Origin: Polyangiaceae bacterium
Lineage (GTDB): Bacteria; Myxococcota_A; Polyangia; Polyangiales; Polyangiaceae
Direction of reading: 5' to 3'
Length of the DNA: 64,000 bases
Assembly: GCA_025937895.1 (NCBI GenBank)
Contig: JAICQL010000001.1
Coordinates: 1 to 64,000 of the forward strand
Part shown: positions 16,547 to 25,307 of the stretch, in pieces
How positions within the stretch are numbered: position 1 is the stretch's first letter
How the letters are laid out: each line of letters begins with the position of its first letter
Notes under the pieces: model-generated
What the model saw: only the letters and a program-made list of their open reading frames with translations
Databases searched by the model: none
Told to the model about the DNA's origin: nothing
Position numbers and translations under genes: made by a program

Positions 16547-18883
16547 TCACAGGCAGCCGAGATTCGGCACGCACAGCGAGAGCGTGTCACAGTCGTTCTC
16601 CTCGATCTGACCCGACACGCAGCGCAACTCCGTGCCGAGATCGTCGCTGCAGCTGGGCGGATCGCTCTCCAGGCACTCGGCGCACTCATCCCCAACCGAG
16701 GCGAGGCACAGCTGGGCCGAGCCGCAGGTAGCGCTGACCAGGTTGTTGCCGTTGCAGCTGCGCAGGGTGGCGCTGGCGCAGGCGGCGGCGGGCTCGAAGC
16801 TGAGCCCATCAGCCGCGCACTCGAGCAGCTCACCCGCTCGGCAGCGCACTTCTTCGGCCGTACAGCGGCACAATCCGGCGCCTTCACACACGAGGCCGTC
16901 AGCGCAAGGCGGCGCTGGCACACGCTGGCCATTGCTGCACACCTGAGGCTGGCCGCCAGCGCAGGAGCGCTCCCCCTCCACGCAATCGCCGCATGAGCTG
17001 CCCGTCGACGCGCTGCACAGCGCTGCTGAAGCGCAGGTGGCCGTGCTCAGCTCGCCGTCCTCGCAGCTGCGCAGCACGGTGCCGCCACTGCCGCCGCAGC
17101 GTGGGGCTGCCACCAGCGCGGTGCCGGTGGCGTTACAGGTCAGCAGCGAGTCACCGCTGCAGCTCAGCTGCCCGGGCACGCACGAGCATTGCCCGGCGCC
17201 CGCGCACAGGAGCCCCGCTCCGCACGCCGTCGCTGGCCCGAATGTGCCGTTTGGCTGGCAGGTGGCAAAGCTGCCGGTGCCCATACAGATGCGTTGCTGG
17301 CCGCTGCACTGGTTGCAGACATTGCGCTGCGGGTTGCAACCGGCCTCGCAGACCGTGGTGTTCAGCTGATTGCCGTTGCACGAGACCTGGTTCTGCCCCG
17401 AGCAGTCGCTGTTGCGGTTGAGCGGGGTGAAGCTGAAGCCGTCGTTGCAGCGCGCCAGCACCCCGCCTTGACAGGAGTAGCTGCCGACCGTGCAGGTCTG
17501 GCATGCGCCGGAGCCCGCGATGCAGCCGAGCGGACAGAAGGTGAGCGGGCCGAAGGAGTTGCCGTCGGGCGCGCAGGTGCGGCTGAAGCGCAGATCGGGC
17601 GTGCACTCGCGGCGGCTCGGAACACAGAAGTCGCAGCGCTGCCGGAACTCGCTGCACAGCTCCTCACGCAAACAAGCGGCGCCGGCGTTGACGAAGCCGG
17701 TGCGGCCCGCGTTGCAGCGCCGCGGCCGGTTGCCGTCGCAGTCGAACTCGTTGGCGTCACAGCTCGGGGGGATACACAGAGCGGAGCCGTCCTGGATCTG
17801 GCACAGCTGCGCCGTGGCGCACGGCGCTCCCTCTGGATCGAAGCCCATCTGGTCGGCGCGGCAACGCTCCACCTGTGCGCCATTGCAGCGCGTCTCACCG
17901 ATCTGACAGCCCACGTCATTGCAGACGCCTGCTCCGCTGTCACAAAACGCAGCGCCGCCCTCGCAGGTGCTGAGCGAGTCAAAAGCCGTCTGCGCCGCGT
18001 TGCAGCGCTCGAGCAGTGCGCCGGTGCAGCGGAACTCACCGGCGCCGCAGGTCTCGGGCTCGCACTGCGGCACGTCGCGCTGGCGCCCCAGCTCGCACAG
18101 CTCTCGGGTGGCGCACTCTCGGACCAGCTCCCAGCCCGTCTGGTCCGCGTTGCAGCGCTCTAGCGCGGCGCCGGTGCAGCGCGTCTCGCCCGCGTCACAC
18201 TCTGGAGCCTGGCACGCACAGGACGCCGCATCGCCCTGACAGGCCTCCAGGCTCAGCTCGCACAGCTTCTGGGTGGCGCACGTCACCAGCGAGTCGAACG
18301 CCAAGTCACCACAGCGCTCCAGCTCACCGTCGTTACAGCGCAGCTCCCCGGTCTCACAGGGATTCTCCAGGCAACAGGGGGTGGGCTTGCCCTCGGCCGC
18401 ACAGCGCTCGGCGTCCAGTGAACAGTGCCCTGCGCTCGGACAGGTTGCCTGTTGCTCGAGCTCCGTCAGATCTTCGTTGCAGCGCTGCGGCAGGTTGCCC
18501 GCGCACTTCATTTCCCCGAACAGGCACGCTGCCTGCAGACACCGTGCGGGCGACTCCGCGCACAGCGCGCTGGTCTTGCAGTCCTGACTGGGAAGCCAGG
18601 CCTTCCTGCCCGAGAGCTCGACACAGGTCTCCACGTATTGGCCGTTGCACTGCGCATCGGGCACCTCGCACGCCGGCGCGGGCTCGTTGGGCATGGTCTC
18701 CATCATCGTGCCCGGCAGCTCGACCCCCGACCTTGGCTGGTCCAGCAGCTGCACGTCGCCGCATCCGGCTCCCAGCGGCAGCGCCACCAGCGCTGCGATC
18801 CCCGTGGCTCCGAGCGCTCGCCCGAGCACCTTGCCCGCTCGCCGCCATCGCCGCGCCACCAAGCTCGTCTTCTGGTTCTTCAT
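16547..18883 (-). CDS. large Cys-rich repeat lipoprotein
   Basis: A 778-residue secreted protein with a basic N-terminus, hydrophobic segment and lipobox LGAGC (Cys41). The rest is a chain of roughly 40-50-residue Cys-rich units of the form C..GE.RC.G..LERCN....(W/F)......C....LCE. Spacing becomes looser toward the C-terminus. Such proteins are frequent in myxobacteria and are probably surface-exposed and disulfide-stabilised; no enzyme domain is seen. Start ATG 18883 is preferred over GTG 18892. A second, different Cys-rich lipoprotein lies at 26715-28397. Confidence 0.8.
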   Translation of the reverse strand: MKNQKTSLVARRWRRAGKVLGRALGATGIAALVALPLGAGCGDVQLLDQPRSGVELPGTMMETMPNEPAPACEVPDAQCNGQYVETCVELSGRKAWLPSQDCKTSALCAESPARCLQAACLFGEMKCAGNLPQRCNEDLTELEQQATCPSAGHCSLDAERCAAEGKPTPCCLENPCETGELRCNDGELERCGDLAFDSLVTCATQKLCELSLEACQGDAASCACQAPECDAGETRCTGAALERCNADQTGWELVRECATRELCELGRQRDVPQCEPETCGAGEFRCTGALLERCNAAQTAFDSLSTCEGGAAFCDSGAGVCNDVGCQIGETRCNGAQVERCRADQMGFDPEGAPCATAQLCQIQDGSALCIPPSCDANEFDCDGNRPRRCNAGRTGFVNAGAACLREELCSEFRQRCDFCVPSRRECTPDLRFSRTCAPDGNSFGPLTFCPLGCIAGSGACQTCTVGSYSCQGGVLARCNDGFSFTPLNRNSDCSGQNQVSCNGNQLNTTVCEAGCNPQRNVCNQCSGQQRICMGTGSFATCQPNGTFGPATACGAGLLCAGAGQCSCVPGQLSCSGDSLLTCNATGTALVAAPRCGGSGGTVLRSCEDGELSTATCASAALCSASTGSSCGDCVEGERSCAGGQPQVCSNGQRVPAPPCADGLVCEGAGLCRCTAEEVRCRAGELLECAADGLSFEPAAACASATLRSCNGNNLVSATCGSAQLCLASVGDECAECLESDPPSCSDDLGTELRCVSGQIEENDCDTLSLCVPNLGCL

Positions 18884-19266
18884 GGAGACCACCCAAAGCT
18901 CAGGTTTCGTGGCGCCACACCGCGCATGCGTGCCGCGCCCTCACCAGCCTACGGCTGGAGCAGGAGCGCCCCTGAACGGGACACTGCCAAATCGACTGAG
19001 TATTGCATGGAAGCGCGCAAAAAGCGCCTCTTCCGCAGGCGCTGCCCCCTGCACGCCGCTCCTACACGCCGCTCCTACACGCCGCTCCTACACGCCGCTC
19101 CTACACGCCGCTCCTACACGCCGCTCCTACACGCCGCCCCTACACGCCGCCCCTACACGCCGCCCCTGCATGCCCGCGCTCGCCAGCAGGCAGGCGCGAT
19201 CGGACAGCTCGCGGCGTGCGGCACACACATCTCGTGACGAGCGCGCCAAGCTGATACATTGGCGCC
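18884..19266. other. divergent intergenic region with tandem repeats
   Basis: This 383-base stretch separates the Cys-rich lipoprotein gene (leftwards) from the SDR gene (rightwards). It holds the 13-bp tandem repeat at 19054-19170 and no convincing gene. Promoters for both genes must lie here, but I cannot point to clear -35/-10 boxes. Confidence 0.6.
19054..19170. repeat. nine tandem copies of a 13-bp unit
   Basis: Unit CGCCGCTCCTACA repeated head-to-tail nine times. Copies 1-6 are identical, copies 7-9 read CGCCGCCCCTACA, and the last ends in TGCA. Because 13 is not a multiple of three, the repeat does not encode a periodic peptide in one frame. It is a minisatellite in a divergent promoter region. 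Confidence 0.95.
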
Positions 19267-19953
19267 ATGGAAACCGTTCTCATCACTGGCGCCAATCGCG
19301 GTCTCGGGCTGTGCCTGGTGCAGAAGTTCGCTGACTCTGGCTGGCAAGTGTTCGCCACCGAGCGCGCGCGCTCCGCCACGCCGCCGGTACAGGCCAGCAA
19401 CGTCCACTGGCTCACGCTCGACGTGCGAGACGCGGCCTCCGTGGCGCTCGCCGCGCAGGAGCTGGAGCAGCGTTGCTCCGGGCTCGACGTGCTGCTCAAC
19501 AACGCGGCCATCAATCCTCAGTCCGAATACGATGCGCTGCTCGGCGAGCTGGACTTCGCCGCGATCCAGCTCACCTTTGACGTGAACGCGCTCGGGCCGC
19601 TCCGCGTGATCCAGAGCTTGCTGCCGCTGCTGCTGCGCGGGCAGCGCAAGCTCGTCCTCAACATCTCGTCGGAGGCAGGCAGCCTGCGGCACTCCTGGCG
19701 CGATCGCTCGTACGGCTACTGCATGAGCAAGGCCGCGCTCAACATGCAGACCACCATCCTCGATCGAGCGCTGAAGCCGCGGGGCTTCAACGTGCTGGCG
19801 CTGCACCCCGGCTGGATGCGCACCGACATGGGCGGCCCCAACGCCCACCTCGACCCCATGGAGTCCGCGGAGGGGATCTATCAGGTGGTGGAGAGCGCAG
19901 GCGAGAACACTCCCCGGTTCCTGCAGCACGATGGCAAGGAGTTTCCCTGGTAG
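19267..19953 (+). CDS. short-chain dehydrogenase/reductase (SDR), C-factor-like
   Basis: A 228-residue classical SDR. The NAD(P)-binding TGANRGLG lies at residues 7-14, NNAAI at about 79-83, the Ser of NISSEAG near 138, and the catalytic YxxxK is in YGYCMSK. The size and HPGWMRTDMGG end resemble the CsgA/C-factor and sniffer-type SDRs, which in myxobacteria include a developmental signalling protein. I do not claim that role here. It stands alone, 21 bases beyond the repeat-bearing leader region. Substrate unknown. Confidence 0.87.
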   Translation: METVLITGANRGLGLCLVQKFADSGWQVFATERARSATPPVQASNVHWLTLDVRDAASVALAAQELEQRCSGLDVLLNNAAINPQSEYDALLGELDFAAIQLTFDVNALGPLRVIQSLLPLLLRGQRKLVLNISSEAGSLRHSWRDRSYGYCMSKAALNMQTTILDRALKPRGFNVLALHPGWMRTDMGGPNAHLDPMESAEGIYQVVESAGENTPRFLQHDGKEFPW

Positions 19954-20247
19954 CGCTCACCGAGCCGCTGCAAACCTGAGCTGCACGCGCGCAGCGCGGT
20001 CCGAGAAGGCGCGCCTCTCGAATGCGCCACCCCGTGGGGTAGCCGCAAAACATCCCACTGGGTGGCATGGCGACTATGGGGGGCTCCAGCGCTACCGTCG
20101 AGTGGATAGTCTTGCTCTCACCACAGCGCTGCTGCGCCGGGTGGAGTGCTCGTTTCTGCTGCGCGCAACTGCTCGCGGCAGCAACCCAACAGGGGGGCAT
20201 GCGGCACTGCCCTCACCGAGCCACTGGACTCGCCGTGGCTGAATGCC

Positions 20248-20859
20248 TCAGAGGCTGCGCGCGGGCACTCTCTTGCGCAGGTGGTTCAGCACGCCGTCCA
20301 GGTGCTTGGAGACCTGAAACTCATGGCTGAGCACCAGCTCTACCCGCTGGGCTTCGCTGAGCACGAAGGTGACGCGCCGCACGCGCGGCAAGAGCGGCCA
20401 TAACACGCCGAAGGAGCCACAGATGCGCCGCTCGGGATCGGCCAGGAGCGGAAACTGCACTCGCTGCTGGCGCCCGAACTCGCACTGCGTCTCGATCGGA
20501 TCAGGTGAGACGCCCAGCACGTGCGCGCCGAGCGCGGACAGCTCGGCGAAGTTGTCGCGAAAGCGCGCCGTCTCGTGGGCGCAGACGGGCGTGAACGCCT
20601 TGGGAAAGAAATACAGGACCACCGGCGCGCCGCTCAGCTCGGACAGGCTCAGCTCACGGCCATCCGTCGCAGCTGCTCGAAAATCTGGTGCACGCGCTCC
20701 TACTGCCAGCACGGCAGCACCGTAGCAGCCTCTGGCCAGCGCCACCACGCCCTGCTCCGCTCTCGCGAGCAATTGCTCGGCGCCCGGGAACCGCGTGGGC
20801 TCAGGGCGCGCATCTGCGGCGTTGGCGAGCGCGACCCGCGCTGGCAGAATCGTGGCCAT
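20248..20859 (-). CDS. peroxiredoxin (AhpC/Bcp type)
   Basis: A thioredoxin-fold peroxidase of up to 203 residues. The peroxidatic Cys is in FTPVCAHE (Cys93 in the longest version), and GARAPDF marks the start of the domain. SPDPIETQCEFG and PLLADPERRICGSFGV follow as in bacterioferritin-comigratory-type peroxiredoxins. It reduces peroxides using thioredoxin-like donors. The ATG at 20859 overlaps the start codon of the divergent gene. A GTG near 20710 would give a standard-length protein starting at VLAVGARAPDF and leave room for promoters, so the start is uncertain. Confidence 0.83.
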   Translation of the reverse strand: MATILPARVALANAADARPEPTRFPGAEQLLARAEQGVVALARGCYGAAVLAVGARAPDFRAAATDGRELSLSELSGAPVVLYFFPKAFTPVCAHETARFRDNFAELSALGAHVLGVSPDPIETQCEFGRQQRVQFPLLADPERRICGSFGVLWPLLPRVRRVTFVLSEAQRVELVLSHEFQVSKHLDGVLNHLRKRVPARSL

Positions 20860-22141
20860 GATCGACACATCGCCGCGAGCGGCAGTCGACGGCCCGCAGC
20901 GCCTCACGCAAGCGCGAGCGCTCGGCGGGAGAGCCTTGCAGCAGCTGCCTTGCGCAGCTGCGCTGCTGGCCGCCTGCGGCTGCGGGGCAGAACCTGCGAG
21001 CCGCGCGGCGCCCGGGGCCGGGGTGAGCTCTGCAGGCAGCTCGGCAGTGATTTCGCCTGCGCCGGAGTCGGGCTCGCCCGCCCCTGCGCTGGCCGAAGAA
21101 GGCGACATGAGCCTGGCGGCGCCGCCGGTCCTGGCGCCGCCGGTCATGGCAGAGCTGCCTGACGAGCCCGCGCCCTTGCCGCCGGTCACTGTAACGCCAG
21201 CCGCAAGCGGCCACGTCATCGAGCTCAGCGGGCGCCAGCTGCTGGTCGACGGCCAGCCCTTGCAGCTGCGCGGGGTGTGCTGGAACCCGGTGCCTGTCGG
21301 CGCCGTTCATCCCGAGGGGCTCGACTTTACCGGCTTCGCCGCGCTCGACATTGCGCGCATGCGCGAGCTGGGCCTCAACGTGGTGCGCACGTATGAGCCG
21401 CTGCTCGATCGGGGCGTGCTGGATCAACTCGCGGCGGCGGGCATCTTCGTCATCAACTCGGTGTACCCCTGGGGCGGAGCGCCCGCAGACGTGGTGGTGG
21501 AGCGCGTGCGCGCCGTGCGCACACATCCGGCGCTGCTGATGTGGGCCGTGGGCAACGAGTGGAACTACAACGGCCTGTACGTGGGTCTCGAGCCCGCGGA
21601 GGTGGTGGCACGCCTGAACGAAGTCACTGCCTTGATCAAGGAGGAGGATCCTGATCATCCCGTGACGACCATCTACGGCGAGCTGCCGGATGCCGCCACC
21701 TTGGCAGCGCTGCCGGGGATCGATGTCTGGGGCATCAACGCTTATCGCGGCCTCAGCTTTGGCGATCTGTTCGAACGCTGGCAGGGGCTGAGCGGCTTGC
21801 CCATGTTCCTGTCGGAGTACGGTGCGGATGCGTACAACGCAAGCCTGCCGGGTTACGATCCCGACAGTCAGGCGCAGGCCGTGGCGGCACTGACCAGAGA
21901 GCTGCTGGACAACACTGCGGTCAGCGGCGGCGCGAGCCTCGGCGGCACCTTGTTCGAGTGGGCAGACGAGTGGTGGAAGGATCAGGAGGGCAGCCCCAGC
22001 GTGCAGGACGTCGGCGGCGTGGCTCCCGGTGGCGGCCCTTTTCCGGACCAGGTCTTCAACGAGGAGTGGTGGGGTATCGTCGATGTGCAGCGAACACCAC
22101 GCCCCGCATTCGAAGCGCTACGCCGCGCGTACACCGAATGA
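20858..22141 (+). CDS. clan GH-A glycoside hydrolase lipoprotein (GH2 TIM-barrel type)
   Basis: A protein of about 427 residues with a lipoprotein-like start (hydrophobic run ending LLAACGCG) and a Pro/Ala-rich linker of about 75 residues. A TIM barrel like the catalytic domain of GH2 enzymes follows. GNEW supplies the acid/base Glu, and the nucleophile is probably the Glu in LSEYGADAY. The entry segment QLLVDGQPLQLRGVCWNP is typical of such barrels. It is likely a periplasmic or surface glycosidase; the sugar is unknown. The ATG at 20858 overlaps the divergent peroxiredoxin ATG by two bases. Confidence 0.8.
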   Translation: MIDTSPRAAVDGPQRLTQARALGGRALQQLPCAAALLAACGCGAEPASRAAPGAGVSSAGSSAVISPAPESGSPAPALAEEGDMSLAAPPVLAPPVMAELPDEPAPLPPVTVTPAASGHVIELSGRQLLVDGQPLQLRGVCWNPVPVGAVHPEGLDFTGFAALDIARMRELGLNVVRTYEPLLDRGVLDQLAAAGIFVINSVYPWGGAPADVVVERVRAVRTHPALLMWAVGNEWNYNGLYVGLEPAEVVARLNEVTALIKEEDPDHPVTTIYGELPDAATLAALPGIDVWGINAYRGLSFGDLFERWQGLSGLPMFLSEYGADAYNASLPGYDPDSQAQAVAALTRELLDNTAVSGGASLGGTLFEWADEWWKDQEGSPSVQDVGGVAPGGGPFPDQVFNEEWWGIVDVQRTPRPAFEALRRAYTE

Positions 22142-22282
22142 ATGCGGCCCGGTCACGCGCATTCCCTCGTGCAACTGCTCCTGCTCGAGCCGCGATCTGC
22201 TGCGTCTCACTGGAAATTTGCGCAACGAGTGTCGAAGCGCCGCAGCCCTGAGCAAAGATCGCCAGGTGTTATCCGCAAAATC

Positions 22283-22306
22283 CGGGGTTTTTGCCCCGAT
22301 CGGGGC
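22283..22306. promoter_or_regulatory. overlapping alternative hairpins upstream of the fibro-slime gene
   Basis: CGGGG-TTTTTG-CCCCG (22283-22298) overlaps the perfect 14-base palindrome GCCCCGATCGGGGC (22293-22306). The two use the same CCCC arm, so they exclude each other in RNA. The site is 150 bases after the glycosidase stop and 112 before the next start. It could be a terminator, an attenuator or an operator. Confidence 0.35.
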
Positions 22307-22417
22307 GCGGTTGCGTTGAGCTTTCGTTTCACCGTCGCGGCCGGGCTAGATCCACGCTGCTTCTCTGGCTAGAGTACGTACGCTGGCGGTCGCTCTTGCT
22401 GCGCCGCCGCTTGCGCC

Positions 22418-23443
22418 ATGGCTTTGTCCGCTTCCCCCCTTCTCTCTCCTCCCGCGGCTCGGAGTGCGCGTCCGGCTCTACCTGCCGCGGCCGTGCCCTC
22501 CGCGGCCGTGCCCTCCGCGGCCGTGCCCTCCTCGGTCCTGGTATCTGCGTTGTCGGCCGCCCTGCTCTGTGCGGGTTGCGCCGCTGGCGGCGGCGAGAAC
22601 AGCACGACCAGTGTCACCCAGAGCGGCAGCCCGGCTGGGGCCGGCCCGTCTTCGAGGCCTGGGCTCACCACCGGGGGCGGCACGCTCACGCCCGAAGATG
22701 GGCCGATGTTCAACCCGGATGATCTGGTCCCCACGGACGAGTGCGACGGCAATCTGCCCGTCCTGTACCGCGACTTCAGCGACTCACATCCCGACTTCGA
22801 GATGGATTTCCGCGGCGACGTGGTGCGCCGGCAGCTGCTGGAGCCGACCCTGGGTGCCGACGGCAAGCCCGTGTTCAAGAGCAGCGTGGGCTGTCCAGCG
22901 CAGGAGGGTACCCCCACTGCCTGCGCGAACTGGAACGTGAGTCAGCCGGTGATCACCAGCGCCGAGTCTTTCAACCAGTGGTACCGCGACACGCCGGGGG
23001 TCAACATGGCCTTCGAGCAGACCTTGGAGCTGGTGGAAACGCAGGGCGCAAACGGGCTGCCCTTCTACAGGTTCTCGAGCACCGAGTTCTTCCCCCTGCG
23101 CACCGATCAGGGCTTTGGCGCGACGCCCCCCGGCCAGAACCGCAACTTCTTGTTCACGACCGAGGTGCACGTCACGTTCACGTACGTCGCCGGGCAGAGG
23201 TTCACGTTCCGCGGAGACGACGACATGTGGATCTTCGTGAATGGCAAGCTCGCCGTGGATCTGGGCAGCATGCACGACTCGAAAGAGGCCATCATCGACT
23301 TCGATGCGCAGGCGGCCGACCTCGGGATCGCGGTGGGCCGCGCCTACCCCATGGATATCTTCCATGCGGAGCGGCACACCAATGCCTCGAACTTCAGCAT
23401 CGAGACCAACATCGCCTGCTTCACGCCGGCGATCGTGCGCTGA
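22418..23443 (+). CDS. fibro-slime domain lipoprotein
   Basis: A 341-residue exported protein with a long Ala/Pro signal region, a lipobox-like LLCAGC at about 54, then a low-complexity linker. The fibro-slime domain (about 115-335) belongs to the PA14-related group: FTFRGDDDMWIFVNGKLAVDLG is its hallmark, followed by MDIFHAERHTNASNF. Such domains bind carbohydrates with Ca2+ in slime, spore-coat or adhesin proteins. Three exact 15-bp repeats (22485-22529) encode AAVPS units in the signal region. Probably surface matrix or adhesion. Confidence 0.85.
   Translation: MALSASPLLSPPAARSARPALPAAAVPSAAVPSAAVPSSVLVSALSAALLCAGCAAGGGENSTTSVTQSGSPAGAGPSSRPGLTTGGGTLTPEDGPMFNPDDLVPTDECDGNLPVLYRDFSDSHPDFEMDFRGDVVRRQLLEPTLGADGKPVFKSSVGCPAQEGTPTACANWNVSQPVITSAESFNQWYRDTPGVNMAFEQTLELVETQGANGLPFYRFSSTEFFPLRTDQGFGATPPGQNRNFLFTTEVHVTFTYVAGQRFTFRGDDDMWIFVNGKLAVDLGSMHDSKEAIIDFDAQAADLGIAVGRAYPMDIFHAERHTNASNFSIETNIACFTPAIVR
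22485..22529 (+). repeat. three exact 15-bp repeats inside the signal region
   Basis: CCGCGGCCGTGCCCT occurs three times in tandem, in frame, encoding Ala-Ala-Val-Pro-Ser units before the hydrophobic core of the fibro-slime lipoprotein signal. Copy-number change would keep the frame. Confidence 0.9.
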
Positions 23444-23470
23444 CGCAGCCTGCGCCCTGACGTTGAGCCT

Positions 23471-25132
23471 TCAGTGACCGCGGGAGGCGCTGGCGGGGGC
23501 TGCGGGCTCCGCGTCGCTCAGCGGCAGCTCCGAGTCACTGTCGCCCGGTGAGGCTGCGCTGCTCAGCCCCCACTCCCGCACCCGGTACTGTACCGTGCGG
23601 CGGCTGATCCCAAGCACCTCGGCAGCGCGCGTCGTGGAGCCGCCGACTGCCTTCAGCGTCTCCGTGATGGCGTAGCGCTCGATCTCGGCCAGGGTGGCGC
23701 CTGGGATCAACAGCTTGAGCCCGTCGCTGACGTGCGGCCGCGTGGGCTGGATGGGCAGGTCGTCCGCGTCGACCCAGCCCGTCTCCGTCAGCACCACGGC
23801 CTGCTCCACCGTGTTCTGCAGCTCCCGCACGTTGCCCGGCCACGGGTAGTCCATCATCAGCAGCCTGGCCGCTTCGGTAAAGCCCATCACCTCTACTTCG
23901 TTCTCGGCGGCAGCGCGGCGCAGAAAGTGGTTGGCCAGGCGCAGCACGTCACTCGGGCGATCGCGCAGCGGCGGTACGGCGATGCGCACCACGTTCAAGC
24001 GATAGTAGAGATCCTCGCGAAAACGCCCCTCGTTCACGAGGTGCATCAGATCCTTGTTGGTGGCGGCCACGATGCGCACATCCACCTTGAGTGTCTCGTT
24101 GCCGCCCACCCGCTCGAACTCGCGCTCCTGCAGGAAGCGCAGCAGCTTGATCTGCACCGCGGGCGGGACCTCGCTGATCTCGTCCAGGAAGAGCGTACCG
24201 CCGTTGGCCTGCTCGAAGCGCCCCTCGCGCCGGCGATCCGCACCGGTGAATGCGCCCTTCTCGTGCCCGAACAGCTCGGACTCCAGCACTGACTCCGACA
24301 GCGCCGCGCAGTTGAGCTTGATGAAGCGGGCGCCGCTGCGCTTCGAGTTCTGGTGCAACGACGCCGCGATCAGCTCCTTGCCCGTGCCGCTCTCGCCCAG
24401 GATGAGCACGTTGGCGCGCGTCTGCGCCACCTGCGCCACCTTCTTGAGCAGGCCCTGCATGCTCGGGTGGCTGCCGATGATCTCGTCGAAGCGGGCCTGT
24501 GACAGGATGGCCTCTGCGCGATTGCGGAAGCGCACCGCGTCGCGACTCACGCGCGAGCGCTCGAGCGCCCGCTCCACGAGCGGCACCAGATCCGGCGCGG
24601 CCTCGGCCGGCTCCGCGCCACGCCCGTTGCCGTACCCGGAGCCGCCGGGCGCGGCACCGTTCGTCACAGCACCGTTCGTCACAGCACCGTTGCTAACAGC
24701 ACCGTTGGTAACAGCACCATTGGTAACAGCACCGTCCATAGCCGGGCCGCTGCTCGCTGCAACGGCGCCGTTTGCTGCAACTGCGCTGCTGGCCGCCACG
24801 AGGCCCGGGAGCGGAGTACCCGAGAGCGAGACGGCGGGCAACGAGCTCCCCGCAGCAGCGCCGGGCTGACCTGCCTCTGGCCAGCTCAGGAAGCTGCACG
24901 CGGGGTAGCTGCGCCGCCCGCGCTCCAGGAACTCGATGGCGTCAGCACCACCTGCCCTCAGATCGACCACCGCTACCTGCGGATCAAACCGGTCAAAGAG
25001 CGAGAAGCCCTCCGCGTCAGGACCGCAAGTGCGCACGACGAAGCCCACGCCGCTCAGGCGCTCGGCGTGGTGGCGAACCTGCTCCGGGCTGGAGCTGACC
25101 AGGAGAACCCGGGCCTCCACAGTTTCCGGCAT
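23471..25132 (-). CDS. sigma-54-dependent activator with degenerate receiver
   Basis: A 553-residue NtrC-type regulator. The N-terminal receiver (1-95) keeps Asp57 but has SSSPE where the acidic pocket should be, so normal phosphorylation is doubtful. A linker with five-residue (NGAVT-type) repeats follows (133-160). The AAA+ domain runs about 215-450, with Walker A GESGTGKE at 246-253 and the sigma-54 contact loop GAFTGA at 293-298. A Fis-type helix-turn-helix (TRAAEVLGISRRTVQYR) sits near the end. It activates sigma-54 promoters, and its targets are unknown. No histidine kinase gene is adjacent. Confidence 0.93.
   Translation of the reverse strand: MPETVEARVLLVSSSPEQVRHHAERLSGVGFVVRTCGPDAEGFSLFDRFDPQVAVVDLRAGGADAIEFLERGRRSYPACSFLSWPEAGQPGAAAGSSLPAVSLSGTPLPGLVAASSAVAANGAVAASSGPAMDGAVTNGAVTNGAVSNGAVTNGAVTNGAAPGGSGYGNGRGAEPAEAAPDLVPLVERALERSRVSRDAVRFRNRAEAILSQARFDEIIGSHPSMQGLLKKVAQVAQTRANVLILGESGTGKELIAASLHQNSKRSGARFIKLNCAALSESVLESELFGHEKGAFTGADRRREGRFEQANGGTLFLDEISEVPPAVQIKLLRFLQEREFERVGGNETLKVDVRIVAATNKDLMHLVNEGRFREDLYYRLNVVRIAVPPLRDRPSDVLRLANHFLRRAAAENEVEVMGFTEAARLLMMDYPWPGNVRELQNTVEQAVVLTETGWVDADDLPIQPTRPHVSDGLKLLIPGATLAEIERYAITETLKAVGGSTTRAAEVLGISRRTVQYRVREWGLSSAASPGDSDSELPLSDAEPAAPASASRGH
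24653..24736 (-). repeat. 15-bp repeats encoding an (NGAVT)n linker
   Basis: Near-identical 15-base units on the minus strand encode Asn-Gly-Ala-Val-Thr/Ser repeats between the receiver and AAA+ domains of the sigma-54 activator. The units keep the reading frame, so the linker can lengthen or shorten without breaking the protein. Confidence 0.85.
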
Positions 25133-25307
25133 TCTGAATTGCCTTCATGCATGTTTTTCCGGACGAACGCAGCAATAAATGCGTCGGCTGCAGAATCCCA
25201 CAGCATTTTGCTGCACGCTCGGCAGGCGCCCACGACGCGCCGTTCTCGCTGCCAGCACCGTTCTCGCTGCTGGTGCCGCTCACCGCCGTGCCGCTCACCA
25301 GGACTCG

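Noticed and set aside
19054-19170. CRISPR array
   Set aside because: The 13-bp units are directly tandem without spacers, and no cas genes are near.
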